Source: Orbicella faveolata (taxonomy: Eukaryota; Cnidaria; Anthozoa; Scleractinia; Merulinidae). Taken from it: a stretch of 64,000 nt of DNA. The stretch spans positions 135,912 through 199,911 of the forward strand of contig NW_018149561.1 of the NCBI RefSeq assembly GCF_002042975.1, written 5' to 3'. A program made the translations under genes and the position numbers. Shown here one piece after another: positions 12,001 to 21,472 of the stretch. Each line of letters begins with the position of its first letter. The stretch's first letter is position 1. A model generated the notes under the pieces. It made no database searches, was not told where the DNA came from, and worked only from the letters and a program-made list of their open reading frames with translations.

Positions 12001-13365
12001 ACTTTGTTCATGAGGTTGACTTTACTGGTTAACCCAGTTCACCTTGTTCACTTGTTTTGCTTACTTGGTGTTCTTGGTTCGCTTGGCTGGTTCACTTTGT
12101 TCTCCTGGTTCACTTAGCTCTTTCTTCTGGTTCACTTGGCTGGTTCATTTGGCTAGTGCACCTGGTTTATTTGGTTCACATGGCCAGTGAACTTGTTTGA
12201 CTTGGTTCATTTGGTGGGATCATGTGGCAGGGTGCAAAAAAAAGTAGTGGGCAGTGGATTGAGTGGTTGTATTAATGGATTATGCCCCTTACTTGCCCAG
12301 CAGGGATTTTGTCTTGGAGTGGGTAATTTGAAATATTACAACAGTGTTGTAAGAGATGAAATTACAGTATTAATTTAATTTTAAATTAATTATTCTCAAT
12401 AGTAGAAAAAAATTGGAGGGCTAGTGAGAATGACTTTTGGGTTAGTGCAACATAGGGGTTTAGGCAATGGGTGATTCTCAGTAGGTTTTGGTTGTTTTTA
12501 GTTCTTTCCACAATTCATTGTAAAAACACTTACCTGTCTTGTAGGCGGCATACCCTCCAAACCACTACATTCGGCATGTCCCTCAGAGGAAGATGCATTT
12601 ATACACTGCTCTACAGTTCCTGATGCTTGGTGTCTTGTGTGGATTTGGTTTTGCACCTCTGCCATACCTCAAAATGGTGTTTCCAGTTCTCCTCATGTTA
12701 ATTTTGCCAATCAGGTGAGAACAAAGTGCTTTTCCTTGAATATTAATTATCAGGAGTCAACTGTATATGGCATGTGTTTGCTGGGGTATAAATGTATATT
12801 AAATGGGACACATCTGAGTGGTTTTCAATTGAGTGCAGTAAAACCAAAACCGAAACCAAGTCAAGTACATACAGTTATACATATTAAATGGGACACATCC
12901 AGAGTGGTTTTCAATTGAGTGTGGTAAAACCAAAACCAAGTCAAGTACATACATTTATACATATTAAATAGGACACATCAGAGTGGTTTTCATCAGTTGA
13001 GTGTGGTAAAACTAAAACCAAAACCAAGCCAATTACATTCAATTAGACTGTGTGGCCTATCTCAAACGGTAGTAAACCAAAACCAAAGTAATTGCCAGAT
13101 TCTTTCCACACTTAATTTAAGACTACCCTACTCTTAATTTTGGGGGTGTGCGTCATCCTTATAAAATTGTAGTTATAAAACACTAACTAAAGCTGAGATG
13201 AATATTAAACTACTCCTTTCTCCACATGTGGGACACCTTAACTCCTTTGTGCTAAATGTAGATCAAGTGTTAAAAGTTCACCATTTTATTAACTTTTGCA
13301 GGCATCTTCTGGTTCCACGACTGATTCCCACAAAGTACCTGAAGGCTTTAGATGCTCACTTGTGA
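1..13365 (+). CDS. SLC4A11: SLC4A11-type transporter, 3' fifteen exons (5' partial)
   Basis: Multi-pass plasma-membrane protein of the SLC4 bicarbonate-transporter superfamily; family members of the A11 branch carry H+/OH-, NH3-linked or borate-related fluxes. I read 15 coding exons with consistent phases: 1-126 (already open at the window edge), 1802-1909, 2022-2144, 3440-3524, 4474-4596, 5033-5146, 6258-6390, 6962-7035, 7724-7910, 8163-8269, 8604-8769, 9869-10042, 10617-10812, 12545-12714, 13302-13365 (TGA). Together they give about 649 aa; the vertebrate protein is about 875-920, so roughly the first 200 residues of the cytosolic domain lie upstream. Recognisable blocks in order: [15 protein letters not shown] (cytosolic domain), [15 protein letters not shown] (first membrane span), [35 protein letters not shown], an extracellular loop with four Cys and NSS and NCT glycosylation sequons (exon 7724-7910), [28 protein letters not shown], and a C-terminus ending KALDAHL. 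These match SLC4A11 better than the SLC4A1-A10 paralogues. Transport substrate cannot be read from sequence. Confidence 0.93.
747..1709. mobile_element. Non-autonomous DNA transposon with terminal inverted repeats
   Basis: Intron 1 of the visible SLC4A11 part holds a ~960-bp unit whose ends are inverted copies: GAGGGTCCCCAATAGG at the left and CCTATTATGGACCCTC at the right. Flanks gttgat and gttaat could be a diverged target duplication. Both ends are rich in a GCGGGAT subrepeat. I see no convincing transposase frame. The superfamily is not assigned. Confidence 0.55.
2353..3268. repeat. Degenerate octamer array (ATACCCTG / ATACCCTA)
   Basis: About 0.9 kb of tandem 8-mers in an SLC4A11 intron. 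It begins with near-perfect ATACCCTG copies (2353-2440) and continues as ATACCCTA, ATACCCCA and ATGCCCTA variants with occasional 7- and 9-mers. It resembles a telomeric repeat in its CCCTAA content, but the unit is eight bases, so it is a minisatellite rather than TTAGGG telomere DNA. Confidence 0.9.
3715..4260 (-). mobile_element. 3' end of a LINE, minus strand
   Basis: On the minus strand a frame at about 4140-4010 reads [15 protein letters not shown], then LSNF and FKLFMDSY. This is the usual C-terminal end of LINE reverse transcriptases (a W-N-x-I/L-P core followed by a Phe/Lys-rich helix). It is followed by an AT-rich tail and a degenerate ATT/ATC microsatellite (3715-3770 on the plus strand), as expected of a LINE 3' end. 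It is 5' truncated; only about 50 residues of coding remain. The clade (L2/CR1-like) is a guess. Confidence 0.55.
5300..5433. repeat. Foldback repeat
   Basis: Imperfect inverted arms AAGAAGCCTAAGCCGTGTAT and GTTATCACACTTGGGCTTCTT enclose about 90 bp, directly left of the next MITE. MITE-like; no coding content. Confidence 0.45.
5437..5739. mobile_element. TTAA-flanked MITE, interrupted by an assembly gap
   Basis: Inverted ends AGTGCACCTAACCCCC (5441-5456) and GGGGGGTTAGGTGTACT (5720-5736) are each bordered by TTAA (5437-5440 and 5736-5739), next to poly-T/poly-A runs. TTAA flanks are typical of piggyBac-type insertion. The centre is partly unknown (N run). Confidence 0.6.
5638..5706. other. 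Assembly gap (N run)
   Basis: 69 undetermined bases inside the MITE at 5437-5739. The gap sits in an intron and removes no exon: the flanking exons 5033-5146 and 6258-6390 join in phase. Confidence 0.99.
7165..7440. repeat. Dispersed repeat, copy 1 (second copy at 16185-16445)
   Basis: The core ggattaaagaatgagaaata and a following cacaatgttg block recur in the same order near 16255-16320. Ends carry GTTCGCACC and GGTGCAAAC, compatible with short inverted ends. Non-coding, intronic. Confidence 0.55.
10997..11241. mobile_element. MITE with perfect 19-bp inverted ends
   Basis: Left end TTATACCTCCCAACTCAAA and right end TTTGAGTTGGGAGGTATAA are exact reverse complements across 245 bp in an SLC4A11 intron. 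No coding capacity. Confidence 0.8.
11270..11361. repeat. Foldback palindrome
   Basis: ACAGTGAGTTTTGTTTCCC at the left mirrors GGGAAAACAAAACTTACTGT at the right, with a second inner stem CAATGTTCCCC / GGGGAACATTG. About 92 bp, 30 bp right of the preceding MITE. Confidence 0.65.
12020..12230. repeat. Degenerate GGTTCACTTGG minisatellite
   Basis: Loose tandem variants of ggttcacttggctggttca fill about 200 bp. The open frame through it (11911-12117) is a by-product of the repeat, not a gene. Confidence 0.6.
12796..13040. repeat. Three tandem copies of a ~70-95-bp unit
   Basis: The string attaaatgggacacatc, followed by gagtggtttt and gtaaaaccaaaaccaa, occurs three times (starting near 12797, 12892 and 12962). 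A related fragment (ttcaattgagtgtaaaacca) lies at about 23930 in a NUP155 intron, so the unit belongs to a dispersed family. Confidence 0.75.
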
Positions 13366-13741
13366 TTGGTTGGTCAATGAGCCAGCTAATTGCAACTTAC
13401 ACTTGACAACGCAATGATTGAAAACAAGACAAAGTCCAATTTTAGAATTTTTTGTAAGCAACAGCTGTCACTGAACTGTGTACTGGGTTCATTTTTTTTT
13501 TTTATTTCTCTTTTCAAGAAAAGTGCAGGACATTCTTAAAAATTGATGACAATATTTTTTTTGTCCCTAAAGGCCATTGATTGTCATTGAAAGAAGGGGT
13601 TCAGTGATACTGTTGTTTTAACAATTTTATTGTCTTTTTCATATTGGTGAAGATTGACATATTTGAAACTTTGGCCTCTTATGGACTTAGTTACTGAAAG
13701 CCCAGAATCTCAAAATCTAAATTGGATCAGAATTTTTTTGT

Positions 13742-13897
13742 GTAGTTCCAGAAAATATCCATACCTACCTCAAATAAGGAATTTCCCTCTGGAAATCCCA
13801 ATACATTTCTTTAATTTTTTTTGGTCTTGCTGACCCTCCACTCCCAGGAAATTCCAATCCCTTCTATGGGAGGAGTATGGATATTTTCTGGAATTGC
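13742..13897. mobile_element. MITE family M1, copy 1 (copy 2 at 19275-19476)
   Basis: Inverted ends GTAGTTCCAGAAAATATCCA and TGGATATTTTCTGGAATTGC bound 156 bp. The same ends and internal ggaatttcc motifs appear at 19275-19476. Confidence 0.8.
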
Positions 13898-16184
13898 AAA
13901 TTTGAAGATTTTTTGATTATTGAAACGTAAATCTCAATGTAGCAACTCCTATCAATCTTCTCTACAGAGGTAGTGTCCTCAGGATGCATAGATGCCCATA
14001 TGGCTAAAAGCCAGGATGCAAGTGATTTGCTTGCATTTAAAATACATGTATGGAGTATTAGTTTTTACTTCTGCTGTCTTTGAAAACATATAGACATAAC
14101 TTCCTGCACACAGAATGCTGAAAAAAGCAAAACATGAGCAGGCATGAGAGAAAAATTTCCTCACATGAACGTAACAAATTTGCAAGCCAGCCCACTATTC
14201 TCTAAGCTGGCTTGATAGCCTAATTTCACGTCTAATTGCCCAAAAAATGTCTTTAAGTTTTAGTTGATGTACATGTATAAAATGACCAATACAAATTATT
14301 GTGTTGCCATTAGTGGCAAATGATCCTTTTGTCAATTTTTTATGGTTTTAGACAGCCCATATTTCAATATTGAAAAAGCATCACGGCATTTATTACAGTC
14401 CAAATAAAGCTTCTTTTGAGTGAAACTCTGCGATGTTGCAGCATAACATACCAGTACTAACAGTGTGCTCCAAGAAACTAGCAACTTTGAAATTTAATTC
14501 ACATTTGTCTACGAAGTACTCTAAGTTCTACTGAGTTTTTAGAAGCTAGTTTTTTCATTCTTCCGTCATAGAATAAAACAAAACTCAACACAACATGACA
14601 GTGTGCTTTGGCAATTATTAAAGTTGCAAGTTTCTTTGTGCACATGGTTTATGATATTCAAACATTCAACAACAACATTGCTGAGTTCTCCTCAAAAGGA
14701 CATCCAATTTTGACGGTTTGATTTAGCACTTGTTCAAAGGCAGTGCTTTTTTTTTGCATCTTTTCTGATTAAAAGTAAATTGACACCATTATTTATATCC
14801 AAACTATAATAATGACTAGTACACTTAAGGTGATTCCTCAAAAAGGTAACTTTGAAAACAATGTTTATTTCATTTGATCATGTTACATTTTGCAGTAGCT
14901 GGAAGCAAAGTTTTATCAAGAAATACTTGACAAGTTGATAGATAGAAAGTCTCAAGCATATGCTACAATGATATATTTGTATAAGTTATGGAAAAATTAC
15001 ACACTTTAAAACATAAACTCAAAGCACATTGTTGTTTTCAAAGTCAAAATTTGCATCCCTTTTTCCTTCTGAACATTTTTTTTTTTAAATTTTCAACTAA
15101 AAGGGTCCTAGTCAGCCAAACCTTTTCTGTTTACATGCAAGAGTTTTGCTATTATATTTTATTTGGAGCGTGTTTAAACGAGCAATAAGATTTCGCTTCA
15201 CCATGCAATATCAGTAAATTTCGATGGCATCGAAAATGGCAGTGGCCAACTAGGGTCCTTAAAGGGAATAATTTGTACACCAAAATCATGCTATAAAAAT
15301 ATGTCACCATGCTCGCTTAACAGAAATCTACCATTATTTTGCTGTCAAGCGTAGCTCAAAGGAAAGCTCTCGATGTTGTGTATGTGTATACCTGTGCGCA
15401 CCACTAATGACGTGAAAATTGTGTGCAGTAGTGATGTGCAAAGCAATTCTGAGGAATCACCTTAACTGATATTGGTGCTTTTTCAACTAAATTGGATATG
15501 CTGTAGTTGGTTTGTTAGCCAGCCATTCTGAGTTCAATTTTCAATTTTTGGTCAGTGCATGGATGATGAGGGAACACAAAATGGCTAGAAACCAAGCCCT
15601 TTGCTATCACTAGGTAACAATCGACAAACTCCATAACTATTTCAAATTTATTTACAAGTTTAATGTTGCAATTTACATTTTAAAATATTACCTTATTACA
15701 AGAAGTTGGCTATGTACAAAAAGCTGTTGGTCATAAAATTAATCATACATGCACATACATGTTCTTTTATAGTTATATGCTAATCTATAAACTGTTTGAA
15801 TTTAAATCTAATATATGAAAACACCACTGAAAGAACTATTTTAAGATCTTAAAGTTATTTAATGTTAAAAGTATTTTAATACATTGCTATTAAATAAAAA
15901 CAGTGAAAAAAACAAGTTAAATTCTGTTTGGCCATAAGGTGATGGCTATGGTTTAAGCATTTACAAACATTTGCACAAGTCACTGTCTCTGTGAACTGCA
16001 CTGTACTGTAAACTCAACTGCGTTGAAAACTTAAACGTGAAAGGTAAGTTGCATGGCACTTTAAAGAGGAAATTATCTGTCTTAGTTCACAGCATCAATT
16101 CTCCTGTTAACTACCTTGGATTCATTGTATGTTAAAGAATGTGGTGATACATCAAGATAACGCTCAGGCCTCAAATTGTAGTTG

Positions 16185-16445
16185 CTTCGCCCGAAAGTCA
16201 GTTCACCCAGACTGATAGTTGGTCCACGTAGACTGTTAGCTCCATGCTCAGAGGATTAAAGAACAAGAAATAGGCATATCGTGTGTTATCTTGTTTTGTT
16301 ATGTTCACAATGTTGCCTTTTTCACTTGTTTAGTTTGAAGAAAGAAAAGTCAGCACATCCTTCTTTGAACTTCCAGTTCGGGAAAAGGGACGGTCAGTCC
16401 AGGTAAACTGGCATAGGGCGAACTGGCTCTCGGGCTAAACTACCG
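16185..16445. repeat. Dispersed repeat, copy 2 (see 7165-7440)
   Basis: Shares ggattaaagaa, gaaata and cacaatgttg blocks with 7165-7440. Its ends, TTCGCCCGAAAG and a right-hand GGGCGAACTGG, suggest terminal inverted repeats. Confidence 0.55.
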
Positions 16446-17509
16446 GTTACCCAGGCATCTACATGTATTACCTTCAACGTGACATTGTACTGACATAGTC
16501 TAGAGGAAACTGATTTTTGTCACACTTGGGACTAAAAGCACTGAGATATCAGTCACATTTGGTTGTGTTTTTTATGAGGAATCCCTTACTGACCACCTCT
16601 TGTACAACAACAAGTAAAAGGTGACCCTTAATACAAAGTGACAGCCTTGATAAGGGCAGCTGTTTATATAACAGCATGGTAATATAAACTCCTAATGACT
16701 GAGTAAGTTTGTATACAAACAATGCTGTCTTAAGATGCAATGTTCTTCAAGAGTGCACTCAAACAACTGCCCTACAACAATGTAATATCAATGATATTGG
16801 GCCATTGATTCACTCAACAGTGAACTCAACATTATTGAATAACAACTTCAGTACAAGGACACGTCGAATAAGGGATGAAACATTATGTTCATCGGAAAAT
16901 ACGTCACAGTTCATAAAATTGTAGAAGGTCAGTCCAACTCTAAATTCTTTAAAACTAATAAGTTTGAAACTGATTGAAAATGATTGTTTGCATCAATTTG
17001 AAATTTTTCTATCACTGCAATAAACAAAGGACCAATATTCTTTAATACAATGTATATGGTCACAAGGACTGGATATGTCCATTAAAACCTCTGTTCTTGC
17101 CATAGTAGTGCAGCAAGTCATTTTGTAGACATTTTGAATTGGACTTATTGGACTAAAATCAACTTTTTTTTTCTAGTATTTTAGAACATAAGCATGAGAA
17201 AGATGTTTCAACTGAACATGTATAAGAGACTCAATAATAAAGAATTGTGAAGGAAGTAAATGTTAAGAGCATGAGACAATCATGAAAACTATGACCTAAT
17301 CAATCACCAGTTTATGATCAGAATGTGATGTTCCAATGTACTCTCCAAGATATCAATTAAAAACACTAGTCAATTTGTATTTTTGCATCCTCCTGATGGG
17401 AACCACTTGTCTAAGCTTATTAAAAGCTGAACAGTAACACTTCAGTTAGCCTGTCAATGGGAAAAAATGTCTTCTATCTGCTATTGTTTTGTATTCCATA
17501 TTTATGTTG

Positions 17510-20500
17510 TTATTCAGTTGATGCTTCATAGTATGTGGATAGTAACGCTGCTTCTACAGGCTCCATACAAGAAGGACACGTGAATGATCTCACCAGCCAG
17601 TCCTCAATGCAGTCTTTGTGGTATATATGCATACACGGAAGAAATCGAATTGGGTCTCCCATGGCAAAGTCAGACATGCAAATAACACATCTGTTGAGAA
17701 GAATCAAAAATAAAATAAATCACACTCATTGCAGTATTAGTGTTATACAATAAGCATTTAAGTTTAACAAGTCCTGAAATCAAGGTTATGAACATGCAAA
17801 TTTTTATCAGTGGACACCAACAGAACAGCAGATAAATACTAGGAAGCATGAGTGGAACTGTGATGAGCGTGTTTGCCACAGACTTGGTATCATTCGTAGA
17901 TTGAGCTTGTTGTTGTATCTCATCCTTGCTAAAAGAATTTTTCTCTGGGGTCTCCTTTCTCTTTAAATGCCAGAGGCCCATTTCTCAAAAACCCCGGAAA
18001 CTTTTCAGGCCCGTAAAGCCATTTTTAGTTCATCTGTATCTAACAATGGAGAAGTGTATATGCCTGAAACTTCTTGTATGAAGGGAACTTCTGTTCACAT
18101 TAAGAGTATATTTAATAAAACAGCTCTATCATCATAAGGTTAGAACTTTTGCTATGGCTTTCCGGGTGCGAAAACTTTTCGGGACCATCAAGAAACGGGC
18201 CCCAGGGCTGGGTTGTTCAAAGCACGATTAAGCTAATCCAGGATAAGCATACTACGATTATCAGTTGAGTAAGGCGGACGAAAGTTTGGTCACCAAGTTT
18301 TAACGTAAAAATCGTGTTGTTGTCACGAGCAACTGGCTCCGTATCCATTGGCAACTTGTCGGCCTCTGACGTCAATTGATAGGAAAGCGCGCAAAATTGT
18401 AGGCGACGCGACAGGCGACCAACGGCTGTTGATATTGTTACCAACGGAAACGAGGTAAGTTGCCCGTGACAACAACACGATTTTACGTTAAAACTTGGTG
18501 ACCAAACTTTCGTCCCGCCTTACTCAACTGATAATCGTAGTAAATCTTTATTTCAATTTTGTAACTTTTCAGTGAAATTTCCTCTTTAAAATTTTTGTCC
18601 TTCAATTTTGGCTTTGACCAATGTCAAACTCAAGGAAACATGGACGGTGAAAACACTTTTATTCAAGAGAAGTTAGAACTTTGATTAACTTTTAATCCTG
18701 GATTAGCATTAATCGGCTTTTGAACAACCAGGCCCTGTGCTCCATATGTCATTGTAACTGGTGTGCATTCCAGCTTAGCTATACAGTAAACCTTGTATGC
18801 TTGCTGGAAGGACAATCCTTGAAAACTATCAAAACTGTGAAGAATAAACAGTTGAGGCAAGAAGTAGAGGTAAGATGGTGAACACTTTGCATTCCCTTCA
18901 GAACTTCAGTTATGGAGTGAACACCCTTAATTTAAGGCTAGTTTTTACCAAGGTGTATAAACAATTTAGTACCACCTGAGGAGATTTTCCAGGCGAATGC
19001 TGCTAATTCTGTGTTTTTTTTTTATTATTTGCACGTATTCTCTTTAGGCATTGGGCATGACACTTTACTCTTACAGTGCCTCTCTCCACCCAGGTGTACA
19101 AATGGGTACCACTGAATTTAATGCTGGGGGTAATCCTCCGATGGACTGGCATCCCATTCAGGGTGGATTAGAAATAGTCCTAGTTGCTTCATGCCACAGA
19201 AACCAGGATAAGCTCTGGCCTGGTGGGTCCCCGGGCTCATATGCAGACTTTCACCTACTTTACCTTATGCATTATGCAGTTCCAGGAAATATCTATACTC
19301 CTCCCACAGAAGAAAGTGGAATTTCCAGGGGGTGGGGAGGGGGGGTCTCTACGACCAAAACATTTAAAGAAATGCATCAAGCTTAAATGAAATTTCCAGA
19401 GGGGGTAGACAGGGGGTTTCTTGGAAAAAAAAATCCCTTCCATGGTGTATGTATGGACATTTTCTGGAACTACACATTAGTGAAAGCCAGCATTTACTAT
19501 CAATTTCTGAATATGATTTCGAATTATTCTTTCAAGGTATGTGTCAAATGTACACACTGATCACCATAATACATTCTACTTTCAGTGTCATCAGGGTGCA
19601 CCACTATATAAGCACAATATTCTTGAAATCACCTTTGGCCTGTTACGTGAGCACTGATTTGCTCAGTCACTTTGCATAAGAAGCATGGAATTCTAGAGAT
19701 CTTCGAGATCAGTAATGAATTCGGCTGATTCAGCAATGAAGTTCAGTTTTGTTTTAACTAAAATTTAATTTAATGAGCCCAGGAGATGTCAATATAAAAT
19801 ATAAACAAGAACAACGGATGCGTCACTCGCTAAGCACTTGAGGTTCAAAACACTTCTGCCTTGTTTTGTCGCATTTTTCGTTCAGATCAACATCGCGAAT
19901 TTAAGACGTAAAGTGGTTAAATTGAATTATTTCCGTCCACACTTTGTCCAAACGCCGGCATCTATGAGAATAGAGATATTTGCAGACACGCGTTTGGCCT
20001 ATTCAAGTAAACTGATTGTTACCATTCTTCATGATGGAAATACTTCTACCGGAAGTCTTAGTTATATGGCAAAACAATAGCACATAGTTCAATTATACAA
20101 TCGCGTGTATTGTGTCCGACGTTATTTTCTTCCTGGGAGTAATGCACGCAATTTTCAACGAAAATAAACGCGAACCTTTCTTTTCATGCATGCTGACAAT
20201 AGAATATGTATACCACATCTGCCTCGGCCTGATTGTCTAAGAACCAATTGGTGTTAGCTTAAAACGGGTGACTGCTTCCTCTTTCACATGATGTTGCTAC
20301 ACAAAGTCAAAGTGCTGGCATGTGAAAACTCCGATCTCTAGTTTCCGCCATCAATTTTTGAGGAAAACATTCCAATGTATCCAAAATTCAAGAATAATAT
20401 TCACAACATCCTATGTTACGCTTGGTAACTTGCCCCAACATTTTGAATAAAATATTCATCGGATTTCATATCTAATTGCTTACTTTGTGCAACATTTTTT

Positions 20501-20930
20501 TCCTTAAACTCTACACCTTTCCTTAAATGGTATCCACAATACCTCTAACCAATATTGATTTTAACGTAAATTATTTTAAAACGAAAGCGCTTTCACATAC
20601 TCTCTCTTTTTCCCTTTCGATCCATCGTATTTTCCCACAGGAAGGTGCTGTATCAACCCTAAACGTTGTGCTAAACGTATCTGTTGTTCCTCTGATAGGA
20701 GATGAGGAGCATGTTGACTTTGTATAAAGATTGGCGCTTCCTCCTGCAATAAAAAAACGGAATAAGTGACTTGACATAGTCACGAAAATAATCAAACGAG
20801 ACAATCTCTATGAAGGTTTGTGAACCTGATATGGCGGCGGTGGTTCGCCAGTTCTCGGTGAATCTGTACTTTCTTCGTCGTGTAAAAGTGAAATGTCGTC
20901 CTGTCCAGAGCCTTTCAGGCAGTTTCCCAT
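17510..20930 (-). CDS. RNF11: RING finger protein 11 (RNF11), complete, three exons
   Basis: Small membrane-tethered RING-H2 protein that acts with NEDD4-family/Itch ligases and the A20 complex in ubiquitin signalling and endosomal sorting. Exons on the minus strand: 20930-20826, 20743-20601, 17690-17510 (143 codons with stop, 142 aa; human RNF11 is 154). The joins restore the conserved protein: after PPPPYQ comes EEAPIFIQSQ, and the second join splits the Glu codon of ECVIC. Visible motifs: MGNCLK start (Gly2 myristoylation and Cys4 palmitoylation signals), DDISLLH, PPPPY (WW-domain ligand), QRLGLIQHLP, then the RING-H2 domain from CVICMSDF through LPCMHIYHKDC to CPSC, and a short YYEASTE tail. 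The exon 1 donor is the weaker CAG/gttcac. The start is fixed by the conserved MGNCLK; an in-frame upstream ATG at 21002 would destroy the myristoylation signal. Intron 2 (2.9 kb) is largely MITE and SINE sequence. Confidence 0.95.
17973..18203. mobile_element. MITE with GGCCC ends
   Basis: Left GGCCCATTTCTCAAAAACCC and right TCAAGAAACGGGCC are inverted, followed inward by paired AAACTTTTC and GAAAACTTTTCGGG motifs. About 230 bp in RNF11 intron 2, abutting the next element. Confidence 0.7.
18205..18735. mobile_element. MITE with ~40-bp inverted ends, host of a nested MITE
   Basis: The left end GGGCTGGGTTGTTCAAAGC with GCTAATCCAGGAT mirrors the right end ATCCTGGATTAGCATTAATC with TTTTGAACAACCAGGCCC. 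The unit is interrupted by the element at 18252-18540; without it the host would be about 240 bp. Confidence 0.8.
18252..18540. mobile_element. Nested MITE, ~76-bp inverted arms, TA duplication
   Basis: CTACGATTATCAGTTGAGTA at the left and its reverse complement at the right start arms of about 76 bp that match except for two one-base indels. The 289-bp unit is flanked by TA on both sides (18250-18251 and 18541-18542), the signature of Tc1/mariner-type insertion, and sits inside the MITE at 18205-18735. Confidence 0.85.
19050..19270 (+). mobile_element. SINE family S1, copy 1 (5' truncated)
   Basis: Starts at the ttgggcatgacactttactc block and contains the family hallmark cctctctccacccaggtgta, then ggatggactggcatcccatt-type sequence and a GGGCTCATATGCAGACT end. 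Four further copies lie at 29262, 31962, 32795 and 39640. The tRNA-like head is missing here. The frame 19051-19386 is SINE sequence, not a gene. Confidence 0.75.
19275..19476. mobile_element. MITE family M1, copy 2
   Basis: Ends GCAGTTCCAGGAAATATCTA and TGGACATTTTCTGGAACTAC match those of 13742-13897. The interior is longer and G-rich (ggggtggggagggg). Confidence 0.75.
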
Positions 20931-21472
20931 TATGGGAATGACTGAAGCTCTACAAATTCTTGGCAGCTGACGGACTAAATGCGAACAGTTACTTATAGTC
21001 AAACTGCCGGCCAGTACTTTGTCTGAAGAAAATTATTCTCAAAACAACAAATGTCATGCTGTCGTAACGTGACGTCATTTTTACGTTATTCGGGTTTCAT
21101 AATCGGAAGTCTTCGAGCGATGTCGGCATATTCCTCTGATGAAGAACTCACGTTTTGATATAAATGTAAATACTTTTTAATGATGTGAACGTACTCTGAG
21201 GGGCTTCTGAGGAAACATAAAATAAGCGGGTAATAGAAAAATGTTCCACTACCTGACAGGAGGTCCTCGATAGACTTGTCTGGATCGGAAGGGACTCGGA
21301 ACACGGAACCTCGGGAGAGCTCGGTTTTGTACCCAGGACTATTTTCGGAGTTATTCGGAGTATGCGCGTTGTTGTGGAGCGCTTACTTCGAAAATGTGCG
21401 CCATGTGTGAGTTTTTAAGAAGACAGAAACTGCGAACTTAGTGCACATTTGAATCATAAATCTGCTTTGATC
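20931..21472. promoter_or_regulatory. Head-to-head RNF11/NUP155 promoter interval
   Basis: 542 bp separate the two start codons, so both 5' UTRs and promoters must lie here. A perfect CRE, TGACGTCA, is at 21070-21077, and CGGAAG-type ETS core motifs occur near 21105 and 21287. No TATA box is evident. This fits a housekeeping-type bidirectional promoter. Transcription start sites cannot be placed from sequence alone. Confidence 0.55.

Larger units (their letters stand above)
13366..17509. other. Intergenic: SLC4A11 3' region to RNF11 3' region
   Basis: Contains the SLC4A11 3' UTR (candidate AATAAA at 14403-14408) and, on the other strand, the RNF11 3' UTR. The sequence is AT-rich, with two repeat copies listed separately (13742-13897 and 16185-16445). 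I see no further coding exon; the short frames here have no recognisable motif or splice partners. Confidence 0.6.

Noticed and set aside
19051-19386. 111-codon frame on the plus strand
   Set aside because: It is the SINE S1 body plus the MITE at 19275 read through, not a gene.
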